Source of the DNA: Stenotrophomonas maltophilia | GTDB taxonomy: Bacteria > Pseudomonadota > Gammaproteobacteria > Xanthomonadales > Xanthomonadaceae | Length of the DNA: 64,000 nucleotides | Assembly: GCA_002363385.1 (NCBI GenBank) | Contig: DEVL01000003.1 | Span: 496,505-560,504 of the forward strand | Direction: 5' to 3' | Made by a program: the position numbers and the translations under genes | Part shown: positions 43,535 through 52,950 of the stretch, piece by piece | Layout of the letters: each line of letters opens with the position of its first letter | How positions within the stretch are numbered: the first letter of the stretch is position 1 | Notes under the pieces: model-generated | What the model saw: the letters and a program-made list of their open reading frames with translations, nothing else | The model's database searches: none | What the model was told of the DNA's origin: nothing

Positions 43535-43555
43535 CGGGCCCTCCGGGGCCCGTTC
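43535..43555 (+). terminator. GC-rich hairpin after lipA
   Basis: CGGGCCC (43535-43541) pairs with GGGCCCG (43546-43552) across TCCG, then TT. It sits 6 nt past the lipA stop; the T-tract is very short, so this is a weak candidate. Confidence 0.45.
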
Positions 43556-43767
43556 TGCCAATCCCATACGTCTTTCCCCGGCCGCGGCCCTGAACCGCGG
43601 ATGGCCGCAGGCCTGTGCCTGCCTGCTGATCCCGCCGGTATTCACAAATTTCTCCAGCGGCCTCGGTAGGCTGAAAGCCCCGGTGACAAACGCGGCAACT
43701 TTCGGCACTGTCGTGGTGTCTGTAATGCACGCAGTCTCTCCCTTGGCAAGGTGCCACGAGCTAGTCC

Positions 43768-45945
43768 ATGAAATTCAAAGCCCCCGCATTCCTGATGGCC
43801 CTGGCGCTCACCGCGCCGATGGCACTGGCCGCCTACGCCGATTCGCCCGCGCTGCCTTCGGCTGCCACGGCCGACCAGGTGACCACCTCCAAGCTGGTCT
43901 ACGGACTGCTCTCGGACAGCCGATACGCCTACCGGCCGCGCGCACTGGATGCGGCGACCTCCAAGGACGTCTTCAAGCGCTACCTGGAGTCGCTCGACAG
44001 CAGCAAGCAGTTCTTCACCCAGGCCGACATCACCCGTTTCGCCCCGTTCGAAGCCAACATCGCCACGGCCATCCGAGGCGGTGAGCTGGAGCCGGCGTTC
44101 CAGGTGTTCGCGGTCTACAAGCAGCGCGTGGGTGAGCGTGTCGGCTATGCGCGCAAGCTGCTCAAGACCGATTTCGATTTCACCACCGATGAAAAGTTCG
44201 AGTACGACCGCAAGGACGTGCCGTGGGCCGCGAGCAGCGCCGAACTGGACGATCTGTGGCGCAAGTCGGTCAAGAACGATTGGCTGCGCCTGAAGCTGGC
44301 CGGCAAGCAGCCGGCCGAGATCCGCAAGACGCTGGACAAGCGTTACGCCACGCTGGAAAAGTCGGTCAATGAGCTCAAGGGCGAGGACGTGTTCCAGTTC
44401 TTCCTCAACGCCTACACCAGCGCCGTGGATCCGCACACCGATTACTTCACCCCGCGCACCGCCGAGAACTTCAACCAGGCGATGTCGCTCTCGCTGGAAG
44501 GCATCGGCGCGCAGCTGCAGCGCCAGGACGACATGGTGGTGATCCGCGAGGTCATCGCCGGTGGCCCGGCCGCAGTCAATGGCACGCTGAAGCCGGGCGA
44601 CCGCATCGTCGGCGTGGGCCAGGGCAAGTCCGGTCCGCTGGAAGATGTGATCGGCTGGCGCATCGATGATGTGGTGGCCAAGATCCGCGGCAAGAGCGAT
44701 ACCCAGGTCCGCTTGGAGTTCATTCCGGCCGAGGAGGGCGTCGACGGCAAGCACCACACGCTGGTGCTGACCCGCCAGAAGGTGCGCCTGGCCGAACAGG
44801 CCGCCAAGGGCGAGACCCTGACCATCCCGGCCAAGGACGGGGAGCCGGAGCGCAAGGTAGGCGTGATCAAGCTGCCAACCTTCTATCAGGATTTCGAAGG
44901 CCGCCGTCGCAACGCCGCCGACTATGCCTCGGCGACCCGCGACGTGGCCAAGCTGCTGGCCGGCTTCAAGGCCGACAAGCTCGATGGCGTGGTGCTGGAT
45001 CTGCGCAACAACGGCGGTGGTTCGCTGGATGAAGCCATTGAGCTGACCGGTCTGTTCATCGAACAGGGTCCGGTGGTCCAGGTGCGCGAATCCGGTGGCC
45101 GTGTCACCGTCAACAGCGACCGCAGCGAAGTAGTGGCGTGGGACGGCCCGCTGGCCGTTCTGATCAACCGTGGCTCGGCCTCGGCGTCGGAGATTTTCGC
45201 CGGTGCCATCCAGGATTACGGCCGTGGCCTGGTGATCGGTGAAACCACCTTCGGCAAGGGCACCGTGCAGAACATCGTCGATCTGGACCGTTGGCCGAGT
45301 GGTGAGACCCAGCGCTTCGGCCAGGTCAAGCTGACCATCGCCCAGTTCTTCCGCGTCAGCGGCAGCAGCACCCAGCACAAGGGCGTGGTGCCCGATCTGG
45401 CCTTCCCGGCCAGCGTGGACGCCAGCGAGTACGGTGAAAGCACCTACGACAACGCGCTGCCGTGGACCCGCATCGCCGCCGTGCCGCACACCCAGTACGG
45501 TAACTTCGGCCCGCTGCTGCCCAAGCTGGAAAGTCGTCACGACACGCGCATTGCCGCCGACAAGGAGTTCCAGTGGTGGAACGAGGACGTCGAACAGTTC
45601 CGCGCCGAGAAGGCCAAGAAGTACATCTCGCTCAACGAGGCCGAGCGCCGCGCCGAGCGTGAGAAGCAGGACAAGCAGCGCACCGACCGCCAGGCCATCC
45701 GCAAGGAACTGGGCCTGGATCTGGATCCGCTGGCCGATGACAGCAATGACGACGGCCTGACCGGCAACGAGCGCGACATCGTCAAGGATGCCGCCCGCGA
45801 GAAGGCCGCCGAAAAGCGTCCGGATCCGCTGCTGCGTGAATCGGCCGCGATCCTTGCCGATGCGGTGAATCTGCTGGAAACCGACCGCCCGCTGTCGGCC
45901 CAGGTGCTGCCGCAGTCGACCGCCGTCGGCCGCTGGGCGGACTGA
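43768..45945 (+). CDS. prc: Carboxy-terminal processing protease Prc (Tsp)
   Basis: This 725-residue periplasmic S41 protease degrades tagged or misfolded envelope proteins and trims wall hydrolases and PBP3 in relatives. It has a signal peptide (ending MALAAYA), an N-terminal helical domain, a PDZ domain (GIGAQLQRQDDMVVIREVIAGGPA, residues about 240-340), and the Ser/Lys dyad in NRGSASASEIFAGA and TFGKGTVQ. The DUF3340-type C-terminal region (EAERRAEREKQDKQRTDRQ) is typical of Prc. The gene stands alone and ends at a TTCG-loop hairpin. The preceding 238 nt hold no other gene. Confidence 0.95.
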   Translation: MKFKAPAFLMALALTAPMALAAYADSPALPSAATADQVTTSKLVYGLLSDSRYAYRPRALDAATSKDVFKRYLESLDSSKQFFTQADITRFAPFEANIATAIRGGELEPAFQVFAVYKQRVGERVGYARKLLKTDFDFTTDEKFEYDRKDVPWAASSAELDDLWRKSVKNDWLRLKLAGKQPAEIRKTLDKRYATLEKSVNELKGEDVFQFFLNAYTSAVDPHTDYFTPRTAENFNQAMSLSLEGIGAQLQRQDDMVVIREVIAGGPAAVNGTLKPGDRIVGVGQGKSGPLEDVIGWRIDDVVAKIRGKSDTQVRLEFIPAEEGVDGKHHTLVLTRQKVRLAEQAAKGETLTIPAKDGEPERKVGVIKLPTFYQDFEGRRRNAADYASATRDVAKLLAGFKADKLDGVVLDLRNNGGGSLDEAIELTGLFIEQGPVVQVRESGGRVTVNSDRSEVVAWDGPLAVLINRGSASASEIFAGAIQDYGRGLVIGETTFGKGTVQNIVDLDRWPSGETQRFGQVKLTIAQFFRVSGSSTQHKGVVPDLAFPASVDASEYGESTYDNALPWTRIAAVPHTQYGNFGPLLPKLESRHDTRIAADKEFQWWNEDVEQFRAEKAKKYISLNEAERRAEREKQDKQRTDRQAIRKELGLDLDPLADDSNDDGLTGNERDIVKDAAREKAAEKRPDPLLRESAAILADAVNLLETDRPLSAQVLPQSTAVGRWAD

Positions 45946-45980
45946 GCCCGGGCTGCCTGCAGCTGAACCGGTGACAACTC

Positions 45981-46008
45981 CACAGGCCGCCCTTCGGGGC
46001 GGCCTGTG
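45981..46008 (+). terminator. 12-bp TTCG-loop hairpin after prc
   Basis: CACAGGCCGCCC (45981-45992) pairs perfectly with GGGCGGCCTGTG (45997-46008). Only a short T-containing tail follows. It is a likely terminator or stabiliser of the prc message. Confidence 0.65.
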
Positions 46009-46073
46009 TGTATCCACCTCCTGCCAACGCCCACGGGTCTATCCTTGGAGGCTGGATTTCCGCAGGAGCGGCC

Positions 46074-46700
46074 ATGCGCTTTCCTCGTGTACGTTCGATC
46101 CCGATGCTGGCGGTGTTCGCCGCCCTGACCGCCTGTGGCGGTCGTGCCGCTGACAGCACCCTGATCCGCGAGTCGTTCGATTCCGGAGACACCTACTCGC
46201 GTACCGTGCCCGGCGCCCCGGGCCAGGCCTGCGAAGCCGCGCGCCGCACCCTGCTCAGCCAGGGCTACGCCATCGCCCGTGCCGGTGATGATGCGGTGGA
46301 AGGCAACAAGAATTTCCAACCCAAGGATGATGAGCACGAGCAGCTGGTGCTGCGCATTTCCTGCGCACCGCGCGGGGAGCAGGCACTGGTGTTCGTCAGC
46401 GCGGTGCAGGACCGTTACGCCCTGAAGAAGAGCCCGACCTCCGCCAGTGTCGGCGTGGGGGCGCTCGGCTCGGTGTCGCTGCCGTTTGGCAGCAACGACG
46501 ATTCCCTGGTCAAAGTGGCCAGCAGCACGGTGCAGGATGCGGGCTTCTACCGTCGCTTCTTCGACCGCCTGCAACAGTACCTGCCTGCGGCTGCCGTGAC
46601 CGAGCCTGCACCGGCCGCAGCCCCCGCCACCGCTCCTGCGGCGGCAGTGGAGGCCACGCCGACCACGGTGGTGAGCGATACCCCGGCCTCCCTGCACTGA
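46074..46700 (+). CDS. DUF2242-like lipoprotein
   Basis: This 208-residue lipoprotein (lipobox LTAC) has a compact domain with PGQACEAARRTLLSQGYAIARAGDDAVEGNKNFQP and a region of beta strands (EQLVLRISCAPRGEQALVFVSAVQDRYALKKS), resembling the DUF2242 family. The tail is Ala/Pro-rich. The function is unknown; it should be at the outer or inner membrane face. The ribosome site CAGGAGC lies before the ATG at 46074. The next gene starts 10 nt after its stop, so they are co-transcribed. Confidence 0.75.
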   Translation: MRFPRVRSIPMLAVFAALTACGGRAADSTLIRESFDSGDTYSRTVPGAPGQACEAARRTLLSQGYAIARAGDDAVEGNKNFQPKDDEHEQLVLRISCAPRGEQALVFVSAVQDRYALKKSPTSASVGVGALGSVSLPFGSNDDSLVKVASSTVQDAGFYRRFFDRLQQYLPAAAVTEPAPAAAPATAPAAAVEATPTTVVSDTPASLH

Positions 46701-46722
46701 GCGGGCGGCGGTGCGGAAGGTC

Positions 46723-48006
46723 ATGGCAGCAGGATCGCGGCACTGGCGCCGCTGTGCGCTCGCGGCGCTGCTGGGACTGATCCCGGCGGGCAGCGCGTGG
46801 AGCGCCGCGTCCTGCGCGCAGGGCGTGTTGGAGGATCTCGGCTGGCGGATCGACGCGGCCGACATTGATGCCCCCACGGTGCACGGTGGCCCGGTCTGCG
46901 AGCGCGCCGATCTGCGCCAGGCCCAGGCCGCCGGCGACCTGCGCGTGCAGCTGCCCCAGCAGTGGTCGGCGGACCAGCGGCAGGCATGGCTGCCGCAGCT
47001 GTTCGATGACCCGGCCACGGTCTGTGCGTATGCCTTCAAGCTGGGCGCCGCGACCCGCCGCGCCACCACCGCGCTGCAGGACAACGACGGCTTCCGCTTC
47101 TCCGCGCTGCAGCTGGGCTGGATCGGCTTCGGTGCCGGCGGCGCGCGGGCCAAGGGCTGGGAGCGCTTCCGCAGTTTCGGTCGCGGCTATCAGCCGGCCG
47201 AGGCCAACAGTGCCGCGCTGCAGACGTTCTATGAGGGCCGCGTGCGCGCCGAATGCGGGGTTGGCCGCCAGGTCGCGCAATTGGCGACCCAGCGCGAGCT
47301 CTACGGCGATGCCGCGTTCGATCGCGAATTCTCGGCTGATGAGCTTTCCATCGGTACCTTCCTGACCCTGCACGACACCGACAGCATCCTGCTCGGCCGG
47401 CACGCCGGTGAGTTCCTGGCCGATGGCAAGGCGAAAAAAACTGCCCTTCGCGGCCGACAGGCGTTCGTGGGCACACCCGGTTTCATCGAGCATGTGTTCG
47501 AGCGCAAGTACCTGGATGACATCAACAACCAGGCCGAGAATTTCGTGGTGGTCGATGTCAGCGATGCGGCGGCACGCGCGTTGCGCAGGCACGAGGGCTT
47601 TGCCTATTACGATCAGATCAACCGGCGCATCTGGTCACTGGCCCAGCGCATGCCGGGCCCGGGTCCGCGTCGTTTCGAGCGCCTGCTGATCGAACGCGAC
47701 CCGATCTGGCGCCGCGAGGTGCCGGCCGAGCAGCAACCGCTGCTGAAGGAGCTGGACACGTTGCTGGACGATCCGTTCTACCAGGGGTTCCTGATTTACG
47801 TGCATCCTCGCGGTATACGTCCTATCGGGTATCACATCGCGCGTCTGCTCGATCGCAATCCGCGTACGCCGTTCGCGATCGAGCTGGGGCTGCACAACCT
47901 GCACACCACGTTGTACCGGCGCTGGATCGACGCACAGCTGCGGCAGTGCGGGGCGGCGCCGGTGCTTCACGTTACACAACCGTATTCGCAAGCTGAGAAA
48001 AGGTGA
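46723..48006 (+). CDS. Hypothetical secreted protein
   Basis: This 427-residue protein has a clear signal peptide (MAAGSRHWRRCALAALLGLIPAGSAWSA). I do not recognise the mature domain with confidence. It is largely helical, with several conserved-looking segments (GRHAGEFLADGKAKKTALRGRQAFVGTPGFIEHVF split over the middle, and YHIARLLDRNPRTPFAIELGLHNLHTTLYRRWID at the C terminus). A GTG at 46711 is in frame 12 nt upstream, but the ATG at 46723 places the basic N-region well. It follows the DUF2242-like lipoprotein and precedes gnd by 3 nt. Confidence 0.7.
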   Translation: MAAGSRHWRRCALAALLGLIPAGSAWSAASCAQGVLEDLGWRIDAADIDAPTVHGGPVCERADLRQAQAAGDLRVQLPQQWSADQRQAWLPQLFDDPATVCAYAFKLGAATRRATTALQDNDGFRFSALQLGWIGFGAGGARAKGWERFRSFGRGYQPAEANSAALQTFYEGRVRAECGVGRQVAQLATQRELYGDAAFDREFSADELSIGTFLTLHDTDSILLGRHAGEFLADGKAKKTALRGRQAFVGTPGFIEHVFERKYLDDINNQAENFVVVDVSDAAARALRRHEGFAYYDQINRRIWSLAQRMPGPGPRRFERLLIERDPIWRREVPAEQQPLLKELDTLLDDPFYQGFLIYVHPRGIRPIGYHIARLLDRNPRTPFAIELGLHNLHTTLYRRWIDAQLRQCGAAPVLHVTQPYSQAEKR

Positions 48007-48009
48007 GTC

Positions 48010-48912
<903 letters not shown>

Positions 48913-48917
48913 CCGCG

Positions 48918-49958
48918 TCAGAGCGCCACGCGCCGCCCGCTCCGCGCGCTTTCCGCGCCGGCCTCGAGCAGGCGCATCAGCTGCAGCGCCTGCGCGGTGC
49001 TGACCGGGGCCGCGCCCACGCCGAGCATCGCATCGCGGAAGGCCGCATAGAACGCCCGGTAATCGCCGGGCACGTTGTCCACGGTGGTGCGTTGGGTGTG
49101 GCCGTCGGCATCGATCCGCACCAGATGACCGTGCTGCGGGTCCAGTCCCCAGCCCGGCGCGCCTGGGGCAATGCCACGGCGCAGCTGATCTTCCTGCACG
49201 TCCAGCCCGTCCTTGAGGTAGCTGCCGGCGTCGCCATGCACGATGAATCGCGGGCCGGAGGCGGCGACCAGCGAGCCGGCATGCAGGATCGCGCGATGGC
49301 GAGGGTAGTGCAGCACCGCATGGAAATAGTCATTGCCGAGCGCATGCTCGCGCTGCGCCATCAGATCTGCGCTGATGGCATCGGGCCAACCAAACAGCTG
49401 CAGCATCTGGTCGAGCAGGTGCGGGCCCAGGTCCATCCACAGGCCGCTGCCCGGCGCATCGCTTTCGCGCCAACGGTCACGTACCTGCGGGCGGAACCGG
49501 TCGAAATGGGAATGGCATTCGGCCACGCGGCCGATGCTGCCCTCATCGATCACCTGTTTCAGGGTGAGAAAGTCGGCGTCATGGCGACGGTTCTGGAAGA
49601 CGGTGACGACACGTTCGGCCTCCTGCGCGGCCCGCACCACGGATTCGGCTTCGGCCACCGTCAGCGCAAACGGCTTGTCGACCAGCACATGTTTGCCTGC
49701 GGCAAGGGCAGCAAGCGCCAGCGGCGCATGCGCTTCGTTGGGTGTCGCGATCACCACCGCGTCGACGGCAGGGTCGTTGAACAACGCCTCGGGTGTCTCG
49801 CAGATGGCCACGTCGGTGAAGCTGCGCAGCAGCCGGTCACGCTGCGAGCTGACGATGCTGTGGAGCGCAAGACCCGGCGTATGCAGGATCAGCGGTGCGT
49901 GGAAGACGCTGCCGGCCAAGCCGTAGCCGATCAATCCCACCTGCAGTGCGGCGGCCAT
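48918..49958 (-). CDS. Gfo/Idh/MocA family oxidoreductase
   Basis: This 346-residue NAD(P)-dependent dehydrogenase has an N-terminal Rossmann domain (VGLIGYGLAGSVFHAPLI), the catalytic-lysine motif KHVLVDKPFALT and a C-terminal sugar-binding domain (SGLWMDLGPHLLDQMLQLFG). It resembles the YdgJ/YvaA-like group acting on inositols or sugar derivatives, but the substrate is not determined. I chose the ATG at 49958, since GGAG lies 7 nt upstream; an ATG at 49973 is in frame. Its 3' end is 5 nt from the convergent gnd stop. Confidence 0.87.
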   Translation of the reverse strand: MAAALQVGLIGYGLAGSVFHAPLILHTPGLALHSIVSSQRDRLLRSFTDVAICETPEALFNDPAVDAVVIATPNEAHAPLALAALAAGKHVLVDKPFALTVAEAESVVRAAQEAERVVTVFQNRRHDADFLTLKQVIDEGSIGRVAECHSHFDRFRPQVRDRWRESDAPGSGLWMDLGPHLLDQMLQLFGWPDAISADLMAQREHALGNDYFHAVLHYPRHRAILHAGSLVAASGPRFIVHGDAGSYLKDGLDVQEDQLRRGIAPGAPGWGLDPQHGHLVRIDADGHTQRTTVDNVPGDYRAFYAAFRDAMLGVGAAPVSTAQALQLMRLLEAGAESARSGRRVAL

Positions 49959-50142
49959 GGTGCGCTCCAACATATCGAGATGGGACAGCCTAACCGCTGT
50001 GCGCGAACGGTGTCGGGCGGAGGCCCAAATCTGAACGATTCCGCATCAACCTGAGCGGTTCACGGCAGCGTTATGCGGCGCCCACGTCCTGTCCACGGCT
50101 CTGCACCGACACTGGCCCCACTCTCCGCAAAGGAATTCGAAC

Positions 50143-50517
50143 ATGACCAACACGACCCGTAATCTGCTTGCTGCTTCGCTGGCCCTGGGCATGGTGCTGG
50201 GCACCTCGACTGCCATGGCCAAGGATCCGCCGAAGACCACCGATCATGCCGCGATGACCCATGCCGACAAGCACGATTCGGCCGAGCCGGTCACCGACAG
50301 CTGGATCACCACCAAGGTCAAGACCGACCTGCTCACCAGCAAGAACGTCCCGGGCACCGAAGTGAAGGTGGAGACCGTCAATGGCGTGGTCACCCTCACC
50401 GGCACCGTGGCCAGCCAGGCCGAGCATGACAAGGCCGTCCGCGTGACCCAGCAGATCAAGGGTGTGAAGCGCGTCGACGCTGCCAACCTGAAGGTGGCTG
50501 CGACCGCCGCCCGCTGA
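50143..50517 (+). CDS. BON-domain periplasmic protein
   Basis: This 124-residue protein has a signal peptide (cleaved after STAMA) and a single BON domain (DSWITTKVKTDLLTSKNVPGTEVKVETVNGVVTLTGTV to GVKRVDAANLKV). BON proteins such as OsmY bind membranes and help stabilise the envelope under osmotic stress. AAAGGA precedes the ATG. The gene is monocistronic with a strong terminator. Confidence 0.9.
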   Translation: MTNTTRNLLAASLALGMVLGTSTAMAKDPPKTTDHAAMTHADKHDSAEPVTDSWITTKVKTDLLTSKNVPGTEVKVETVNGVVTLTGTVASQAEHDKAVRVTQQIKGVKRVDAANLKVAATAAR

Positions 50518-50541
50518 GCCCCACGCTGCACCGCTGAACAG

Positions 50542-50566
50542 AGCGCGCCTTCGGGCGCGCTTTTTT
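50542..50566 (+). terminator. intrinsic terminator of the BON gene
   Basis: AGCGCGCC (50542-50549) and GGCGCGCT (50554-50561) form an 8-bp stem with a TTCG loop, followed by TTTTT. Confidence 0.9.
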
Positions 50567-50688
50567 GTTCTGCCCCGTATTCACAAACGGGTGGAGTATA
50601 TTCACCGCTTCGCCATCGCCGGTGGGCAGCGTAGTGCCGGACCTCCCGGCTGCGTCGGTCGTCGATGGCACCGAGCTGAAGAGGGACT

Positions 50689-52509
50689 ATGGCGCTGGTG
50701 TTCAGTGATCAAATCTGGGACCGCTGGCGACTGCCGGCGCTGGCCCTGGCGGCCGTGGCCATCATCGTGGTGCCGTGGCTGACCCTGCGCAAGCTCGCCG
50801 ACGACAACGTCGACGCCATGAACTGGGTCACCCATACCCAGGAAGTCGGCGTGGCGGTGTACCAGCTCCAGGCCGATGTGCTGGATGTCGAATCGGCCGC
50901 GCTGACGATGTCCAAGGGCATCGACTCCCCCGGCCTGCGTGAGCGCGTCGCCCGTGGCGACCAGCTCCCCGCCCGGCTCGAACGGCTTGCCGAACTGACC
51001 CGTGACAACCCCGAGCAGCTGCTCCGGATCGGCCGTATCCAGTCCATGCTGGAGCGCCGGATCGAGCTGGCCAAGCAATTGGCGCGTTCCTCGCCGACGG
51101 AAGATCAGCGCCAGTTGGTGGCCGATCTGACCTCCCGCTACCCGATCCGCAACCTGGTCGAAGACCTGCAGGCCAGCGAAGAGCGGCTGCTCAAGAAGCG
51201 TTCGGCCCTGTTCGCCGCACAGCAGCGTCAGGGCGAGCTGGTGTCCTGGTCGGCGCTGGTGGTGCAGCTGCTGCTGCTGGGCCTGGTGCTGTGGCTGCTG
51301 CACCGTCAGATCGGCCATCGCGAGACGGCGGAACGTGCCTCCCTGCGCTCGGCCGGGCGCGCCGCCTCGGTGCTGCATACCGTGCGCGAGCCGATCGTAC
51401 TGCTGGATCGCAGCCTGCGCGTGCAGATGCACAACCCCGCGTTCGCCGAGCTGTACGGGCTGGATGAGGATGCGTCGGCCGAAGGCCTGGCGCTGGGCAG
51501 CGTCGGCGACGGTGCCTGGGCCGATCCGGTGGTCCGCCAGCGCCTGACCGATGTGCTGCTGCGCGGTCGCGAACTGTGGGATTACGAACACGAACAGCGC
51601 ACCGCCGATGATGTCGTGCGGATCATGCTGATCAATGCCCGGCGCATGCCGCTGCCGGACAAGGATGACGAGGTGGTGCTGATGACGGTCAGCGACGTCA
51701 CCGTGCAGCGCGCCGTGCAGCTGCGGGTGGAAGAGCTGAACCGCCAGCTGGAAGGCAAGGTGGAGCAGGTCTCTGAGGTCAACCGCGAGCTGGAGGCGTT
51801 CAGTTACTCGGTCTCCCACGATCTGCGCGCCCCGCTGCGCCACGTGGCCGGCTTCTCGGACAAGCTGACCCGTCACCTGGGTGAGGATGCGGACGAGAAG
51901 TCCCTGCACTACCTGGGGGTCATCTCCAATTCGGCCCGGCGCATGGCCGCCTTGATCGACGACCTGCTGGTCTACTCGCGGCTTGGCCGGGCCGCCATGC
52001 GGCTGCAGGCGGTGGACATGCAGTCGCTGGTCGCCGATACCCGCGCCATGCTCGACGCCAACCAGCAGAGCGAGGCCGAGAGCAGCGGCGTACCACACCA
52101 CGTGGAGTGGAAGATCGCGCCGCTGCCGATCATCGTGTCCGATGAAAACATGATGCGCCAGGTCTGGCTGAATCTGCTCGGCAACGCGATCAAGTATTCT
52201 TCCAACCGCGAGCCGGCCCGGATCGAGGTGGACTACACACTGCAGGCTGATGGCAGCCACCTGTTCACCGTCCGCGACAATGGCGCAGGCTTCGACATGG
52301 CCTATGCCGGCAAGTTGTTCGGGGTGTTCCAGCGACTGCACAAGGCCAGCGATTACCCGGGAACGGGCATCGGCCTGGCCAGTGTCCGGCGCGTGCTGAC
52401 CCGCCACGGCGGCCGGATCTGGGCCGAATCGACGGTCGATCAGGGCGCCACGTTCCGCTTCTCACTTCCCCCCGCGCTCGACGCGATCAACAAGGGCTCC
52501 GCCGCATGA
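50689..52509 (+). CDS. Membrane sensor histidine kinase (CHASE3-like, PAS, HisKA, HATPase)
   Basis: This 606-residue kinase has two membrane helices (LPALALAAVAIIVVPWLTL near residue 15 and LVVQLLLLGLVLWLL near 195). They enclose a helical periplasmic domain that resembles CHASE3. A PAS domain (about 225-340), a coiled coil, HisKA with H377 in SYSVSHDLRAPLRHV and HATPase_c (NLLGNAIKYSS, DNGAGFDMAYAGKLFGVFQRLH, GTGIGLASVRRV) follow. The kinase core is of the phytochrome-like type that pairs with Rcp1-type regulators, and the next gene encodes one, overlapping by 4 nt. The signal is unknown. Confidence 0.92.
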   Translation: MALVFSDQIWDRWRLPALALAAVAIIVVPWLTLRKLADDNVDAMNWVTHTQEVGVAVYQLQADVLDVESAALTMSKGIDSPGLRERVARGDQLPARLERLAELTRDNPEQLLRIGRIQSMLERRIELAKQLARSSPTEDQRQLVADLTSRYPIRNLVEDLQASEERLLKKRSALFAAQQRQGELVSWSALVVQLLLLGLVLWLLHRQIGHRETAERASLRSAGRAASVLHTVREPIVLLDRSLRVQMHNPAFAELYGLDEDASAEGLALGSVGDGAWADPVVRQRLTDVLLRGRELWDYEHEQRTADDVVRIMLINARRMPLPDKDDEVVLMTVSDVTVQRAVQLRVEELNRQLEGKVEQVSEVNRELEAFSYSVSHDLRAPLRHVAGFSDKLTRHLGEDADEKSLHYLGVISNSARRMAALIDDLLVYSRLGRAAMRLQAVDMQSLVADTRAMLDANQQSEAESSGVPHHVEWKIAPLPIIVSDENMMRQVWLNLLGNAIKYSSNREPARIEVDYTLQADGSHLFTVRDNGAGFDMAYAGKLFGVFQRLHKASDYPGTGIGLASVRRVLTRHGGRIWAESTVDQGATFRFSLPPALDAINKGSAA

Positions 52510-52946
52510 CCGCTCTCCGTACCATCCTCCTCGCCGAGGACAGCCCTGCCGACGCCGAGATGGCCATCGACGCATTGAAGGAAGCCCGCCTGGCCAATCC
52601 GATCGTGCACGTCGAGGACGGCGTGGAAACGATGGATTACCTGCTGCGCCGTGGCGCGTTCGCCAACCGTGACGAAGGCCTGCCGGCGGTGCTGCTGCTG
52701 GACATCAAGATGCCGCGCATGGATGGCCTTGAAGTCCTCAAGGAGATCCGCAACACCGAAGAGCTCAAGCGGCTGCCGGTGGTGATCCTGTCTTCCTCGC
52801 GCGAGGAAAGCGACCTGGCCCGCAGCTGGGACATGGGCGTGAACGCCTACGTCGTCAAGCCGGTGGACGTGGACCAGTTCTTCGGCGCGGTGCAGACCCT
52901 GGGCAAGTTCTGGGGTCTGATCAACCAGGCACCGGAGGTCGAGTAA
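52506..52946 (+). CDS. Single-domain response regulator (Rcp1-like)
   Basis: This 146-residue stand-alone receiver has acidic pocket residues in ILLAEDSPAD, phosphoacceptor D66 in LLLDIKMPRMDG, and the conserved Ser and Lys in VVILSSSREE and AYVVKPVD. With no output domain it should act as a phosphate shuttle or by protein contact. Its ATG overlaps the kinase stop, and the hybrid kinase gene starts 4 nt after its stop, so the three form one operon. Confidence 0.92.
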   Translation: MTALRTILLAEDSPADAEMAIDALKEARLANPIVHVEDGVETMDYLLRRGAFANRDEGLPAVLLLDIKMPRMDGLEVLKEIRNTEELKRLPVVILSSSREESDLARSWDMGVNAYVVKPVDVDQFFGAVQTLGKFWGLINQAPEVE

Positions 52947-52950
52947 GCCC